Part shown: one piece after another, positions 39,866 through 47,924 of the stretch
Position numbering within the stretch: the first letter of the stretch is position 1
Layout: each line of letters starts with the position of its first letter
Origin: Ruegeria halocynthiae
GTDB taxonomy: Bacteria > Pseudomonadota > Alphaproteobacteria > Rhodobacterales > Rhodobacteraceae
Direction: 5' to 3'
Length of the DNA stretch: 64,000 nucleotides
Assembly (NCBI RefSeq): GCF_900106805.1
Contig: NZ_FNNP01000005.1
Location: forward strand, 1 to 64,000
Notes under the pieces: model-generated
The model's database searches: none
Seen by the model: the letters and a program-made list of their open reading frames with translations, nothing else
What the model was told of the DNA's origin: nothing
Position numbers and translations under genes: made by a program

Positions 39866-40858
39866 TCAGTTCCCGGATGCTGACCCGGACCGTCCACGCA
39901 ATACGCCCGATTCCAGAATGATCTCGGACACCAGATGCTCACGGCGGTAAGCCATGATGTGCACACCCGAGACGCCGGCGATTTCACTCATCTGCTGGAT
40001 CAGTTCGATACAGATCTTTTTTCCCTCTTCCGATGGATTCTGCGCCCTTTCCATTCGGTCAATCACCGCTTCCGGGATGTGGATACCGGGTACATTGTTG
40101 CGCATCCATCGGGCCGCGCGGGCCGAGGCCAAAGGTCCGACACCCGCGATGATGTAAACGCGTTTGTCCAGACCCAGATCTCTGATCCGGGACATGAATT
40201 TTTCAAACAAAGGCACATCGTAGATATAGTTCGTCTGAATATATTCCGCTCCGGCCTCGATCTTTTTAGCCAGCCGATCCGGCCGCCAGTCATATGGTGG
40301 GATACAGGGGTTTTCGGCCGCGCCCAGGAACAACTGCGGCGGGCGCGTAATTTTTCGCCCAGACAGAAACTTGCCCTCATCCCGCATGGTCCGGATCGTG
40401 CGGAGCAGCGTGAGAGAGTCAAAGTCAAACACCGGCTTTGCCCCGGGCTGATCGCCGACCCCGACGCCATCTCCGGTCAGGCAAAGCACATTGCTGACGC
40501 CAAGCGCGGCGGCGCCCAGCACATCACCCTGAATGGCGATCCTGTTCCGATCGCGGCATGAGATCTGATAGACCGGAGAATATCCCGCGCGGGTCAGCAA
40601 CGCACAGATGCCAATGGATGACATATGGCAATTCGCACCCGACGCATCCGTCGCGTTGATGGCATCCGCAACCTCGCCGAGCGGCTGGGCGGCCTGAAAC
40701 ACATCGTCCGGGTCCGCACTGTCGGGCGGGTTCAGTTCGGCGGTCACGGCGAAACGACCGGATTTCAGGACGCGTTCCAGTCGGCTGTGCGACACACACC
40801 CATCCGGTGTGGGGATATGACCGGTTGGTGCAATCTGAGTCGTATCAAATGTGCTCAT
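39866..40858 (-). CDS. methylenetetrahydrofolate reductase (MetF-type)
   Basis: TIM-barrel flavoprotein, 330 residues, interconverting methylene- and methyl-tetrahydrofolate. Segments FAVTAELNPPDSADPD (catalytic Glu), INATDASGANCHMSS, SNVLCLTGDGVGVGDQP and the C-terminal VSGVHIMAYRRE match MTHFR. It follows the MTHFR C-terminal-domain gene with a four-base overlap, forming a two-gene operon. It differs from housekeeping MetF by its insertion-rich middle, consistent with a partner-dependent type such as the MetF of the MetV-MetF pair. Confidence 0.88.
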   Translation of the reverse strand: MSTFDTTQIAPTGHIPTPDGCVSHSRLERVLKSGRFAVTAELNPPDSADPDDVFQAAQPLGEVADAINATDASGANCHMSSIGICALLTRAGYSPVYQISCRDRNRIAIQGDVLGAAALGVSNVLCLTGDGVGVGDQPGAKPVFDFDSLTLLRTIRTMRDEGKFLSGRKITRPPQLFLGAAENPCIPPYDWRPDRLAKKIEAGAEYIQTNYIYDVPLFEKFMSRIRDLGLDKRVYIIAGVGPLASARAARWMRNNVPGIHIPEAVIDRMERAQNPSEEGKKICIELIQQMSEIAGVSGVHIMAYRREHLVSEIILESGVLRGRSGSASGN

Positions 40859-41436
40859 GTGCCGGAACTCCGATCAACGGCTTTTTCGGGCTCTTCGGCA
40901 AGTGGCGCAGATGCCGGTTCGATCGACCGGGCCCCACTGAACGCTTCGGCCAAGGTTGTTCGCGCATTGTCTTTCACTTCACGACGCTGCGCAGCGAGCT
41001 CGCGGCTGACACGCAGCCAGGAAGATGACCCTGATAACCCGTGTTCTACGGGTGGCAGAACTTCCTTGATCCGGTCCGATCCCTCACGCATCCGGCTTGC
41101 ACCATCCCACGCAAGAGCCCAGACACATTTCATCTCTGGCTTCACTTCGCAGAATTCGCCCGGCCTCACACCGCCACACGGTCCGTTGCGCAATTGTTTC
41201 GGACAATTCATCGGGCAGGACATACCCGTTGATGACAACACGCATTGGCCGCACATCTTGCAGTCGAACAGCAGCGATTTGACACCCCGTTCAACCAAGG
41301 CAACCGGTCGTTCAACCCGATTATACCCGACCCATCGAAAAAACGGATCAAGTGAAACCATCACGGACTCGACCCGTTTGTATATCCACTCAAATGTACG
41401 CGCGTGACGGACGGAATACAGTCGCAATCGATACAT
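40855..41436 (-). CDS. methylenetetrahydrofolate reductase C-terminal domain protein (MetV-like)
   Basis: 193 residues. A cysteine-rich centre, CKMCGQCVLSSTGMSCPMNCPKQLRNGPCGG, is the MTHFR_C zinc-binding motif also found in MetV of acetogens. An N-terminal amphipathic region (MYRLRLYSVRHARTFEWIY) is followed by a charged C-terminal tail. First gene of the operon with AAGGA ten bases before the ATG. Probable role: electron transfer or assembly partner for the adjacent MetF-type enzyme. Confidence 0.82.
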   Translation of the reverse strand: MYRLRLYSVRHARTFEWIYKRVESVMVSLDPFFRWVGYNRVERPVALVERGVKSLLFDCKMCGQCVLSSTGMSCPMNCPKQLRNGPCGGVRPGEFCEVKPEMKCVWALAWDGASRMREGSDRIKEVLPPVEHGLSGSSSWLRVSRELAAQRREVKDNARTTLAEAFSGARSIEPASAPLAEEPEKAVDRSSGT

Positions 41437-41877
41437 GAGTGTTATCCTTTTTGGCGTTCAAAGCTTGAGGATTGTAAGATTAGGTCAGGGACACCGAATT
41501 TCTGAAAGAGTTGGACCCAGCATACACCGTCACGTGGAATTCAAACCAGCAGGTTCAAAAAAGATAGATGTGGAAGAGAGGTACAATCTTCTCCATCTAA
41601 CGCCAATCGCGGCTACTCCTGATCAAGACGGTACATTTCGGCGCGAAGCTCCTCACGAGTTACCCCCTTCACAATGTAACGTTCTTGAAGCGCCAAAAAC
41701 TCTTTTTCGGGTTTACCCCCTCAAAACCAAGAACATGATCTACCATCACTTATTGTTTACCTCACATTGTGGAGAAAACGGTGACGCAAAGTGCTTAGAG
41801 AACTTCACTAAACAGAACTTGTCAGTGGTAAAAAGTATTTAATAATAATAATTTACACATGTCACACACAAAGAAAA
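41437..41877. other. 441-base intergenic region upstream of the MTHFR operon
   Basis: AT-richer non-coding stretch holding the promoter of the leftward MTHFR operon and ending at the island boundary. A 135-residue plus-strand frame (41435-41842) overlaps the start of the MTHFR gene and has no family features, so I do not call it. I looked for folate or SAM riboswitch motifs and saw none that I could defend. Confidence 0.5.
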
Positions 41878-41894
41878 TGGCGACCCCGGCAGGA
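41878..41894. other. distal attachment site (att) of the tRNA-Arg island
   Basis: TGGCGACCCCGGCAGGA, a perfect 17-base copy of 57428-57444, the 3' end of tRNA-Arg(CCT) with its CCA (as complement). Beyond these 17 bases similarity stops. Direct repeats of a tRNA 3' end, one beside a tyrosine integrase, are the standard trace of site-specific integration. Confidence 0.9.
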
Positions 41895-41959
41895 AACGTA
41901 CGCATCCCGCCTCGAACCTATATTAAGTTATTGTAAAATTGCAGAAACACCGACGTCTT

Positions 41960-41998
41960 GCGTAGTGTAAATCCAGCGTAGTGAAAAATACACCACGC
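41960..41998. promoter_or_regulatory. putative integrase arm-type sites, distal end
   Basis: CGTAGTGTAA (41961-41970), GCGTAGTGAAA (41976-41986) and inverted TACACCACGC (41989-41998) share a GCGTRGTGTAA-like motif. The same motif recurs as CGTAGTGTAAA, CGTGGTGTAA and TAACACCACGC at 57343-57390 by the other att. Such clustered short repeats inside both ends are the layout of integrase arm-binding sites. Inferred by eye. Confidence 0.6.
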
Positions 41999-42120
41999 CT
42001 AATTTCCTACTAAGTGTTCCGCTGTCTCGAATGAACGTGACCTGATCTTCGGGTCGTAGGCCATCGGGTCTGACTTATTAAGTTGGTTCCAATCCTTAAC
42101 CTCCACGCAAAGCAAGTCAC
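41999..42120 (-). pseudogene. C-terminal remnant of an unknown protein
   Basis: About 40 in-frame residues, TKGDLLCVEVKDWNQLNKSD and so on, ending with a stop at 41999-42001. The upstream part is replaced by the IS6 fragment, so only a tail remains. VEVK resembles the E-x-K half of a PD-(D/E)XK nuclease but this is far too little to assign. Confidence 0.35.
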
Positions 42121-42121
42121 C

Positions 42122-42404
42122 CTTTGTGGCGACGTGCTGCCTCAGCGATTGCACCAGAATACCGTGTTACCCATCGGTTTAGTGTGGAGTGGTCCACTGA
42201 AACACGGCGCTCTGACATGATTTCTTCCAGATCCCGGTATGACACACCGTATCGGACGTAGAAAAAACACCGCGAACAGGATCACATCCTTCCGATATTG
42301 CACGCCTTTGAAGGAAATCATGAACTGACTTTCGACTGATTATACCGAAAGTCATTCACCCGCAGCATCCGACCTCGTCAACAGCCAAATGTTTGCAACA
42401 GATT
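42122..42404 (-). mobile_element. IS6-family insertion sequence remnant (5' end with broken transposase)
   Basis: Reading leftward from the ATG at 42321, ISFKGVQYRKDVILFAVFF then continues in the next frame as YVRYGVSYRDLEEIMSERRV and VDHSTLNRWVTRYSGAIAEAARRHK. This is the N-terminus of an IS6/IS26-type transposase with a one-base shift at a run of six T and truncation after about 68 residues. The catalytic DDE core is absent. Upstream, TGTTGCAAAC near 42391-42400 resembles the IS6 terminal inverted repeat. Confidence 0.75.
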
Positions 42405-42623
42405 CTTTTATTTAAACAAAGAAAGTGTTTGTTAGAGATGCACCTGACTGGGTTCGGGTTCCTCACAACTTGGAAGATGTAGCCAGGAAAGCAAAGAACG
42501 GTGCAAACCGGACCTTCACCCAACCGTCAAGATGCTACGCCCGCGGCCCTCAAAACTACCAATCGCTGCACGTGCTCACTCTCGTTACGAATGAAGGACA
42601 TGCAGGGGGCAGGTCACTGTGCC
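42405..42623. other. 219-base spacer between two IS elements
   Basis: No gene seen; an 80-residue frame (42425-42667) runs into the IS630 end and has no recognisable features. It may carry part of the gene interrupted by these insertions. Confidence 0.4.
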
Positions 42624-42638
42624 TAAAGCATTTCGAGA

Positions 42639-43244
42639 TTAGTTTGAGGCATAGCCGGCGGCCTTGAAGTAGTTCCAACACTCATCGGTTTCATAGAGAT
42701 CACAGATTTCGCCGATTGCGGCGAAAACTGTCGTAAAGGAACGGGCTCCTATCCGCCTGAGATGCGCCTTGAGCTTTGAGAAGGCCTGTTCGATAGGATT
42801 CAAATCGGGCGAATATGGGGGCAAGTAGAGGAACCAGCAACCGTGATCACGGAGGGCTTGTGCGGCCTCCTTGTTGCGGTGGGTTGCCAGGTTGTCGAGG
42901 ATGACCGCCGTGCAGGGTGCGATCTCGGGGATCAGCACTTCACGGACATACGCCGCGAATGCGGCTCCATCCATCGCGCCCTTGATCACCCATGGTGCGA
43001 TCAGGGTGTCACAAGTCAACCCTGCGATCAGGGTCTGCGTGCCCCAACTGCCGAACGGGGCGTCCATGGTTAACCTTTCGCCTTGTGGTGCCCAATCGCG
43101 CAGCCGGGTGAGGTTCGTCTTGACCGCCGTTTCGTCCAAAAACACAACGCGGTCAGGCATTCGGGCGATGGCAGGCGAACGATGCGCCGCCCAATCATCG
43201 CGCTGCCGTCTTACCTTTGCACGTCGTCGCTCGGTGGCCACCAA
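42639..43244 (-). CDS. IS630 transposase, C-terminal DDE frame (orfB)
   Basis: Catalytic half of the transposase. The DDE triad is visible: VVFLDETAVKTNLTR (Asp), AVILDNLATHRNKEAA (Asp) and YSPDLNPIEQAFSKLKAHLR (Glu). It has no convincing own start (TTG at 43244); it is reached by a -1 frameshift from orfA at the run of six A (complement of 43250-43255, CACAAAAAAGG). Its stop lies inside the left terminal repeat. Confidence 0.85.
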   Translation of the reverse strand: MVATERRRAKVRRQRDDWAAHRSPAIARMPDRVVFLDETAVKTNLTRLRDWAPQGERLTMDAPFGSWGTQTLIAGLTCDTLIAPWVIKGAMDGAAFAAYVREVLIPEIAPCTAVILDNLATHRNKEAAQALRDHGCWFLYLPPYSPDLNPIEQAFSKLKAHLRRIGARSFTTVFAAIGEICDLYETDECWNYFKAAGYASN

Positions 43245-43627
43245 CGACCTTTTTTGTGCGTAAAGCCGAGGCGCTTGAGAAGGCTTGCAATCGCTGAATG
43301 GTGGACGGTGGCACCTTCGGCTTCGGCAAACGCGTTGCGCAGTTCAAAGAGCGTGATGTCTGGGTCCTGCATCACCAATTCGCGGAAAAAGCCAACATGA
43401 GCGGCCAGTTTGCCAGTACCCGGAGGTCGCCCCATAAGCGCAACGGGGGCGGAACCACTGCTCCGAATTTGCCGTGCCCACCGCCCACCCGTTGCAGCGG
43501 ATACCTGTAATCGGCGCGAAGCCTCTCGCCCAGTTAGCCCTTCACCGATCAGGCGCGCAAATCGCTCTCGAAGTTCCATTGGCAACGGTGCTGGCATAAT
43601 CCGATCCTCCCAATCAGGGTGAATCAC
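43211..43627 (-). CDS. IS630 transposase, N-terminal HTH frame (orfA)
   Basis: 138 residues with a helix-turn-helix near GLTGREASRRLQVSAATGGRWARQIR and a second in FELRNAFAEAEGATVHHSAIASLLKRLG, the paired DNA-binding region of IS630 transposases. Ends shortly after THKKGRWWPP in its own frame; slippage at the A6 run joins it to orfB, giving a fusion of about 330 residues, normal for the family. Confidence 0.82.
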   Translation of the reverse strand: MIHPDWEDRIMPAPLPMELRERFARLIGEGLTGREASRRLQVSAATGGRWARQIRSSGSAPVALMGRPPGTGKLAAHVGFFRELVMQDPDITLFELRNAFAEAEGATVHHSAIASLLKRLGFTHKKGRWWPPSDDVQR

Positions 43628-43739
43628 AAATCAGGCCTCAGGGGAATCCCAACGACTCAAACTTTCCTCGAAACACTTTAGTCAGTTCGAGGATGGCGAA
43701 GCAAAGGGTTATGATACCATCTATCTAAGCTAAATGACC

Positions 43740-44060
43740 TTACCACCCTTCGTGCCGTACTTCAGCCCCCCACCCGTCCCGATCCAGCTTCAACCAATAT
43801 CGCGTGTATCGGAGTTCACCCGTTCGGCTCAGAGCGCCCTTCTCGACCAGATCCTGGAGATTCCGCGTCGCCGTGGCCCGGGACGTTCCCGTGATCGAGA
43901 TATGGTTCTCGGCGCTCAATCCGCCTTTGAATCCATTCGGCCCAGCGTTGAACAACCGGGCGATTACCTTGCCTTGGCGGGCGTTGAACTGATCGCGATG
44001 CCGGTCATAGAAATGCGTCTTGGATATGAAGAAACCAAATCTCGTCCTGTCTCCCCAAAT
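43740..44060 (-). pseudogene. truncated fic (Fic/DOC-family protein, C-terminal part)
   Basis: 107 in-frame codons reading leftward with no start: FYDRHRDQFNARQGKVIARL, then GGLSAENHISITGTSRATAT and DLVEKGALSRTGELRYTRYW. This is the C-terminal winged-helix region of Fic-family AMP-transferases. The catalytic HPFxxGNGR part is missing; an in-frame stop lies at 44061-44063. Remnant only. Confidence 0.7.
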
Positions 44061-44233
44061 TTACGTAGCATTGAAAGTCCGCGACAGCATTGCCTTTGGG
44101 GACAGCTCTCCCTTTTCGATCTTATCCAGTAGTGAAATCAGGTATCGTTTAAGAACCATTTATTGTTCATCTGTTAAGGCGAACATGATAGCCGAAGCTA
44201 TGGAGGAGAGAAGCGTCAACGTAAGATTAAGTG

Positions 44234-46216
44234 TTATTCTTGAGCCCAGCTTGGATTAATAACTTTGTTTAGACGTTCAACGCCTTCATCAAATTTTGTA
44301 TTTTCATCAAAAGCAGGAAGACCCATTCGTTTCACCATGGAGGGGCGTACAAATATCTTTAAGTTGCCGAAGCCACTTTTAAACCACTCATTCTGAAGAT
44401 GCCCAAATAGCTGCGCATCTTCCCACCAAGTCTTTGTACTTAGCTCCAACAATATGACATCAACTCGCTCTGCCTCTAACAAGGCATTGAACTCATCGGC
44501 GCTGCCGCTAGTCAGAATTTTGCTTCCCTGCTCCGAGAACAGATAGAAACTGTCGACAGGACAGCGATACAACGCGCCATTCCTATCGATGGCGATCTTG
44601 CGTGCGCCCCGAGCCTTTAAGTGAAGGCATAGACTGTGTTGTAGTTTGGCCCTGGCGCTTTCTCTCTCGTTAATCTGGCTTTGCAGCCGGATGTTTGTAG
44701 CTAAGTTCAAAGAGCCGACAAAAAGAGCTGTGATCAAAAGCACAATACGCTGCAGGTAAAGGGGTGTTTTTAGCGTCTTCAAGGAGAAAGTGATCAGCTT
44801 GAGGCTGAAAAAGACCAAACAAACCACCAGCAACGCAATGGGAAATCCGTAGCGCAGATTGGCAACTACCGCCGCGCTTAGAGTGATTCCGTCCATCTGA
44901 ACCGGAAAGAGATAGATAGCTGACATTATCACACAAATTATGAATGCGGTGCATAGCCATGCCTGCCCATCTCCAATTGAGATCAAATTCCGCTTATTCC
45001 AGAACCTAAACCAGATTAGAAGCGATGCAGCGATGGCTATCGCATAAACCCAATAACCGACACCTCTTTGAATCAGTGTCACATATGACAACTCGAACAA
45101 ACTAGGCTCATTCATGAAGGACCGGTTCGTCTCAAACCTCCCTTTGAGAACTGGATCGACATAGTAGGGATAAGCAAAGCCAAGATTGCCGGATTCCGTA
45201 CGGCTGTATTTCAAATAGTTCTGAATCGCAAAATAGAACACCAGACAACTCGCCACCCAAAGCTCGGCTATTCGAAAAACGGCCCATTTGTGCCTGTACA
45301 ACAATATCAAACCAATCGCGGACCAGGCAGCACACATATAGATTGCCCCAAGTGTGTGTCCTTGCAAGCTCCCGAGCACCGCAAACAGTGTAACCATGGT
45401 GTTAGAAATTGACTGTTTGCACATATAAGAGCAATTGATAGGTTGCGATTGTAGCAACAGCCCAAAAGCTACAAATAACGGCGCGACCACATAGCTATCT
45501 CTGCTAAGAGCTCTTAGCTGATACTCCCAACCGGAATGAGAAACGATAAGCGATAGTGCCAAAAAAAACCAAAGAGGCGTAAGCTTGGATTGGCTGGTCA
45601 CAAAATAAAGAATGCCCGCCACCGCAGCTAAATGGTTGACCCCGATAAGTAAGCGCGGCACCTGGTCGTCGCCAAATCCGGGCGTGGCCGAAGTTAAGAA
45701 TCCCCAAGTAAGATAAAGGCTGTACGAAATGTCATGGGGATGTTTGGTTCCGGTCAGGTTAAAATACTCCTGAAGGCTTAATCCATCTCTTAGTGATTGG
45801 GCAATTCTCGCGGCCTCAAGAAAATATACCGAAATGTCGTTGTCGATATGAAGACGGACGGATTGTGCATACGCCGCGAAAGCGAAATAGCCCGCCAGTA
45901 GCCCCAGCGTAACCGGAAGTATGTGAGAGAACTTAAGCGCTACAGAATTCCTTATTTTGCGCCAATTTGAGGAAACATGAAATACGGCAACCACTAGAAC
46001 GAGAGCAGATATGAGTATAACTGGAAGCGTCGCCATCCAAGGCAGCAGAGGTGCGGGAATTGGCGCATGCACGAGTATTCGACTATATGCGGTAAACAGA
46101 GCGGGAAGGAGTGCAAATCCTAGAAGCCAGCTGTTCGAGTTGTTTAACCAGCGGCAAAATGCTACCGGCGCAGCAACGAGCGCGAAAGCAACAGTAATGA
46201 TAGACAGCATTTGCAC
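44234..46216 (-). CDS. large multi-pass membrane protein, possible GT-C glycosyltransferase
   Basis: 660 residues with about 12-14 hydrophobic segments. An extended loop after the first helices contains HIDNDISVYFLEAARIAQSL and TGTKHPHDISYSLYLTWGF, and a soluble C-terminal domain of about 150 residues has DRNGALYRCPVDSFYLFSEQG. The layout of acidic residues in the first outer loop plus a periplasmic C-terminal domain is that of GT-C (GT39/GT83-like) transferases, but sequence motifs are not decisive. Last gene of the island glycan cassette; its start touches the stop of the upstream gene. Confidence 0.6.
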   Translation of the reverse strand: MQMLSIITVAFALVAAPVAFCRWLNNSNSWLLGFALLPALFTAYSRILVHAPIPAPLLPWMATLPVILISALVLVVAVFHVSSNWRKIRNSVALKFSHILPVTLGLLAGYFAFAAYAQSVRLHIDNDISVYFLEAARIAQSLRDGLSLQEYFNLTGTKHPHDISYSLYLTWGFLTSATPGFGDDQVPRLLIGVNHLAAVAGILYFVTSQSKLTPLWFFLALSLIVSHSGWEYQLRALSRDSYVVAPLFVAFGLLLQSQPINCSYMCKQSISNTMVTLFAVLGSLQGHTLGAIYMCAAWSAIGLILLYRHKWAVFRIAELWVASCLVFYFAIQNYLKYSRTESGNLGFAYPYYVDPVLKGRFETNRSFMNEPSLFELSYVTLIQRGVGYWVYAIAIAASLLIWFRFWNKRNLISIGDGQAWLCTAFIICVIMSAIYLFPVQMDGITLSAAVVANLRYGFPIALLVVCLVFFSLKLITFSLKTLKTPLYLQRIVLLITALFVGSLNLATNIRLQSQINERESARAKLQHSLCLHLKARGARKIAIDRNGALYRCPVDSFYLFSEQGSKILTSGSADEFNALLEAERVDVILLELSTKTWWEDAQLFGHLQNEWFKSGFGNLKIFVRPSMVKRMGLPAFDENTKFDEGVERLNKVINPSWAQE

Positions 46217-47065
46217 TCAGTTTTTCCCGATAAGGTCTTTCGGCATTACTAACAAGGGCAGAACCAAAGCTAAATCGGCGATCAACCACAAAAACCGATG
46301 AGTTACTGTGATCTCGACAATATGACGGACAGATAGATCAGAGTTTTCAGGTAGCAGCATGCCAACAACGATTTCCCGGACTCCGATACCGGAAGGCGCA
46401 AAAATAGCCAATTGCCCAACCGCAAACGCCAGATTGAACTGACCTGCGGACCAAAGCCAATTTGAGGCTACCGGCAATGCAATAATGGCAAAGCTTAGTC
46501 CGAAGAAAACACAACCAACTGCCGCCACCAAAAATGCGCCAACACGATTTGCCCAGCAACCATTGGGTAGGCAAATTTTGAGACTTGCTATGCTGGCGAT
46601 AAGACCGAGAGTAAGCAGTGCCTGAAAAACCCAGTCGATGCGCAGGGTCAAACTTAGCGATAGAACTCCGGTCAAACCAAATAGTAGTATGAGGATATAA
46701 GTTTCCGACAAGAGTATTTTACTTCCCTTGCGTAGATCAATGTTGTTGTGCTTATAGATGGCCAAGCGTCCGGCAATGCCCCAAATGCCACCCGGCAGAT
46801 ATTTGGCAATATCAGCAAGTGAATAGGCGCGCCAGCAAAACAGAGCAGACCTGTTTTCACCATAGCCTTTCAGAGAGAAGTGAACTAGCGCTACCATCAA
46901 TATCTTGCCCACGACAATCAAAGCTATAGCAGGGAGTGCAGTAGACCATTCAAGTCGAGAGATTGATCGATGCAGCGTCTCCGGTTCTTTGATCAAAATG
47001 TAGGTTACAAAACCGATAACAAGCAGCACCCAGAACCGCGTAATGAGCGCATTGTTAATCTTCAA
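46217..47065 (-). CDS. AglD/LPG-synthase-like transmembrane protein (UPF0104 type)
   Basis: 282 residues, about eight membrane helices, no soluble catalytic domain. Segments YSLADIAKYLPGGIWGIAGR and FAVGQLAIFAPSGIGVREIVVGMLL are the hallmark of the lysylphosphatidylglycerol synthase transmembrane/flippase-like family. In polysaccharide loci such proteins may move or modify lipid-linked glycans. It directly abuts the downstream membrane-protein gene and is 58 bases after the deacetylase-like gene. Confidence 0.82.
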   Translation of the reverse strand: MKINNALITRFWVLLVIGFVTYILIKEPETLHRSISRLEWSTALPAIALIVVGKILMVALVHFSLKGYGENRSALFCWRAYSLADIAKYLPGGIWGIAGRLAIYKHNNIDLRKGSKILLSETYILILLFGLTGVLSLSLTLRIDWVFQALLTLGLIASIASLKICLPNGCWANRVGAFLVAAVGCVFFGLSFAIIALPVASNWLWSAGQFNLAFAVGQLAIFAPSGIGVREIVVGMLLPENSDLSVRHIVEITVTHRFLWLIADLALVLPLLVMPKDLIGKN

Positions 47066-47123
47066 TGTTCCCTACTTTCCTTGTTTGGGTAAACCGATCT
47101 TTGAAAATGGTCCTAGGCTTGAT

Positions 47124-47924
47124 CTAGGCTTTTCGAAGGCGGTTAATGATCAGTTTAGCTGCGTTGGTCAAGCGATCTCGTCCTTCCGCGATCAGAAAGT
47201 TAGGCGTATTATATGCCCACCGTTCTGGATGTGTTGAGACGATAAGCAATTGGTTATTCTTCGCAACCCATTGTCCAAAACTTACCGTTTCGGGCGTTTC
47301 AGGTTTCGTTGTCGCAACACCGACACGATCTCGCAAATTCAAGACTTCAGGTGCTCTCCAGCTGCCACCGGTGTCGGTCAAGTACACAAGTTCAGTCTTT
47401 GCAAAACTAAGTACTGCGTCAGATACGAGGTTATAGTCCCTTAGGTTAGTTCCTACCAATAGATCTTGATTGTGATAGGGGCTTAGAGGTGCGCCGTGCA
47501 TCGCAACGCTTTGGCAGGGAGCGATCCCGCGAAATCTTTCGAGATTTTCCGCGAACGATTCAAGAGCTGCCTTTCGGTCACCTCTGCTGCGAGAAAGGCA
47601 TTCATAGTGGTAACCAACTTCGTGGTTCAGCTCTGAAATCGCAAGAACATAGCGTTCCGGAAAAAGTCCGCGCTTGTTGCAGCGAAAGTAATAGGTCGCC
47701 TTGATATTGTTGTTCGCTTCCAGCCTCGCCATGTGAAGTGCGTTTTCAGGACTGCGATCCACATCATGACGCATAACATTCGCATTACAAAGTAAGCCGT
47801 CATTTGCTTGCAAGCTTTTGGTAGCTCCAGTGATGGTGAGCCAGTCTCTGCCCGGAATCGTCGCGAGCTTGTCAATGAGTCTCTTGTAGTCAGATAGGTG
47901 GAATGCCATTGACGACGCCTTCAC
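47124..47924 (-). CDS. polysaccharide-deacetylase-like protein (WbmS-type CE4 fold)
   Basis: 266 residues. Motif 1 is MRHDVDRSPENALHMARLE, with the paired Asp of the CE4/NodB fold in the HDVD form seen in WbmS-like proteins; KATYYFRCNKRGLFP and NHEVGYHYECLSR are the second block, and a late ILIVSTHPERW-like segment (LLIVSTHPERWAYNTPN) supplies a His. Probably modifies an N-acetyl sugar in the cassette product. It overlaps the FrhB-like gene by four bases. Confidence 0.78.
   Translation of the reverse strand: MKASSMAFHLSDYKRLIDKLATIPGRDWLTITGATKSLQANDGLLCNANVMRHDVDRSPENALHMARLEANNNIKATYYFRCNKRGLFPERYVLAISELNHEVGYHYECLSRSRGDRKAALESFAENLERFRGIAPCQSVAMHGAPLSPYHNQDLLVGTNLRDYNLVSDAVLSFAKTELVYLTDTGGSWRAPEVLNLRDRVGVATTKPETPETVSFGQWVAKNNQLLIVSTHPERWAYNTPNFLIAEGRDRLTNAAKLIINRLRKA

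Larger units (their letters stand above)
42624..43680 (-). mobile_element. IS630-family insertion sequence, apparently complete
   Basis: About 1,057 bases. Terminal inverted repeats match imperfectly over about 33 bases; after the TA target dinucleotide they begin AAGCATTTCGAG (left) and AAGTGTTTCGAG (right, on the complement), with AGTTTGAG further in. TA is present at each end, as expected for this family. It encodes a two-frame transposase on the minus strand with a frameshift signal, so it may be active. Confidence 0.85.

Noticed and set aside
41435..41842. 135-codon frame upstream of the MTHFR operon
   Set aside because: Starts inside the MTHFR C-terminal-domain gene's start region, has no ribosome site, and its composition is not coding-like.
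41437..41877. SAM or tetrahydrofolate riboswitch before the MTHFR operon
   Set aside because: No conserved core of either class could be recognised by eye; a covariance-model search would be decisive.
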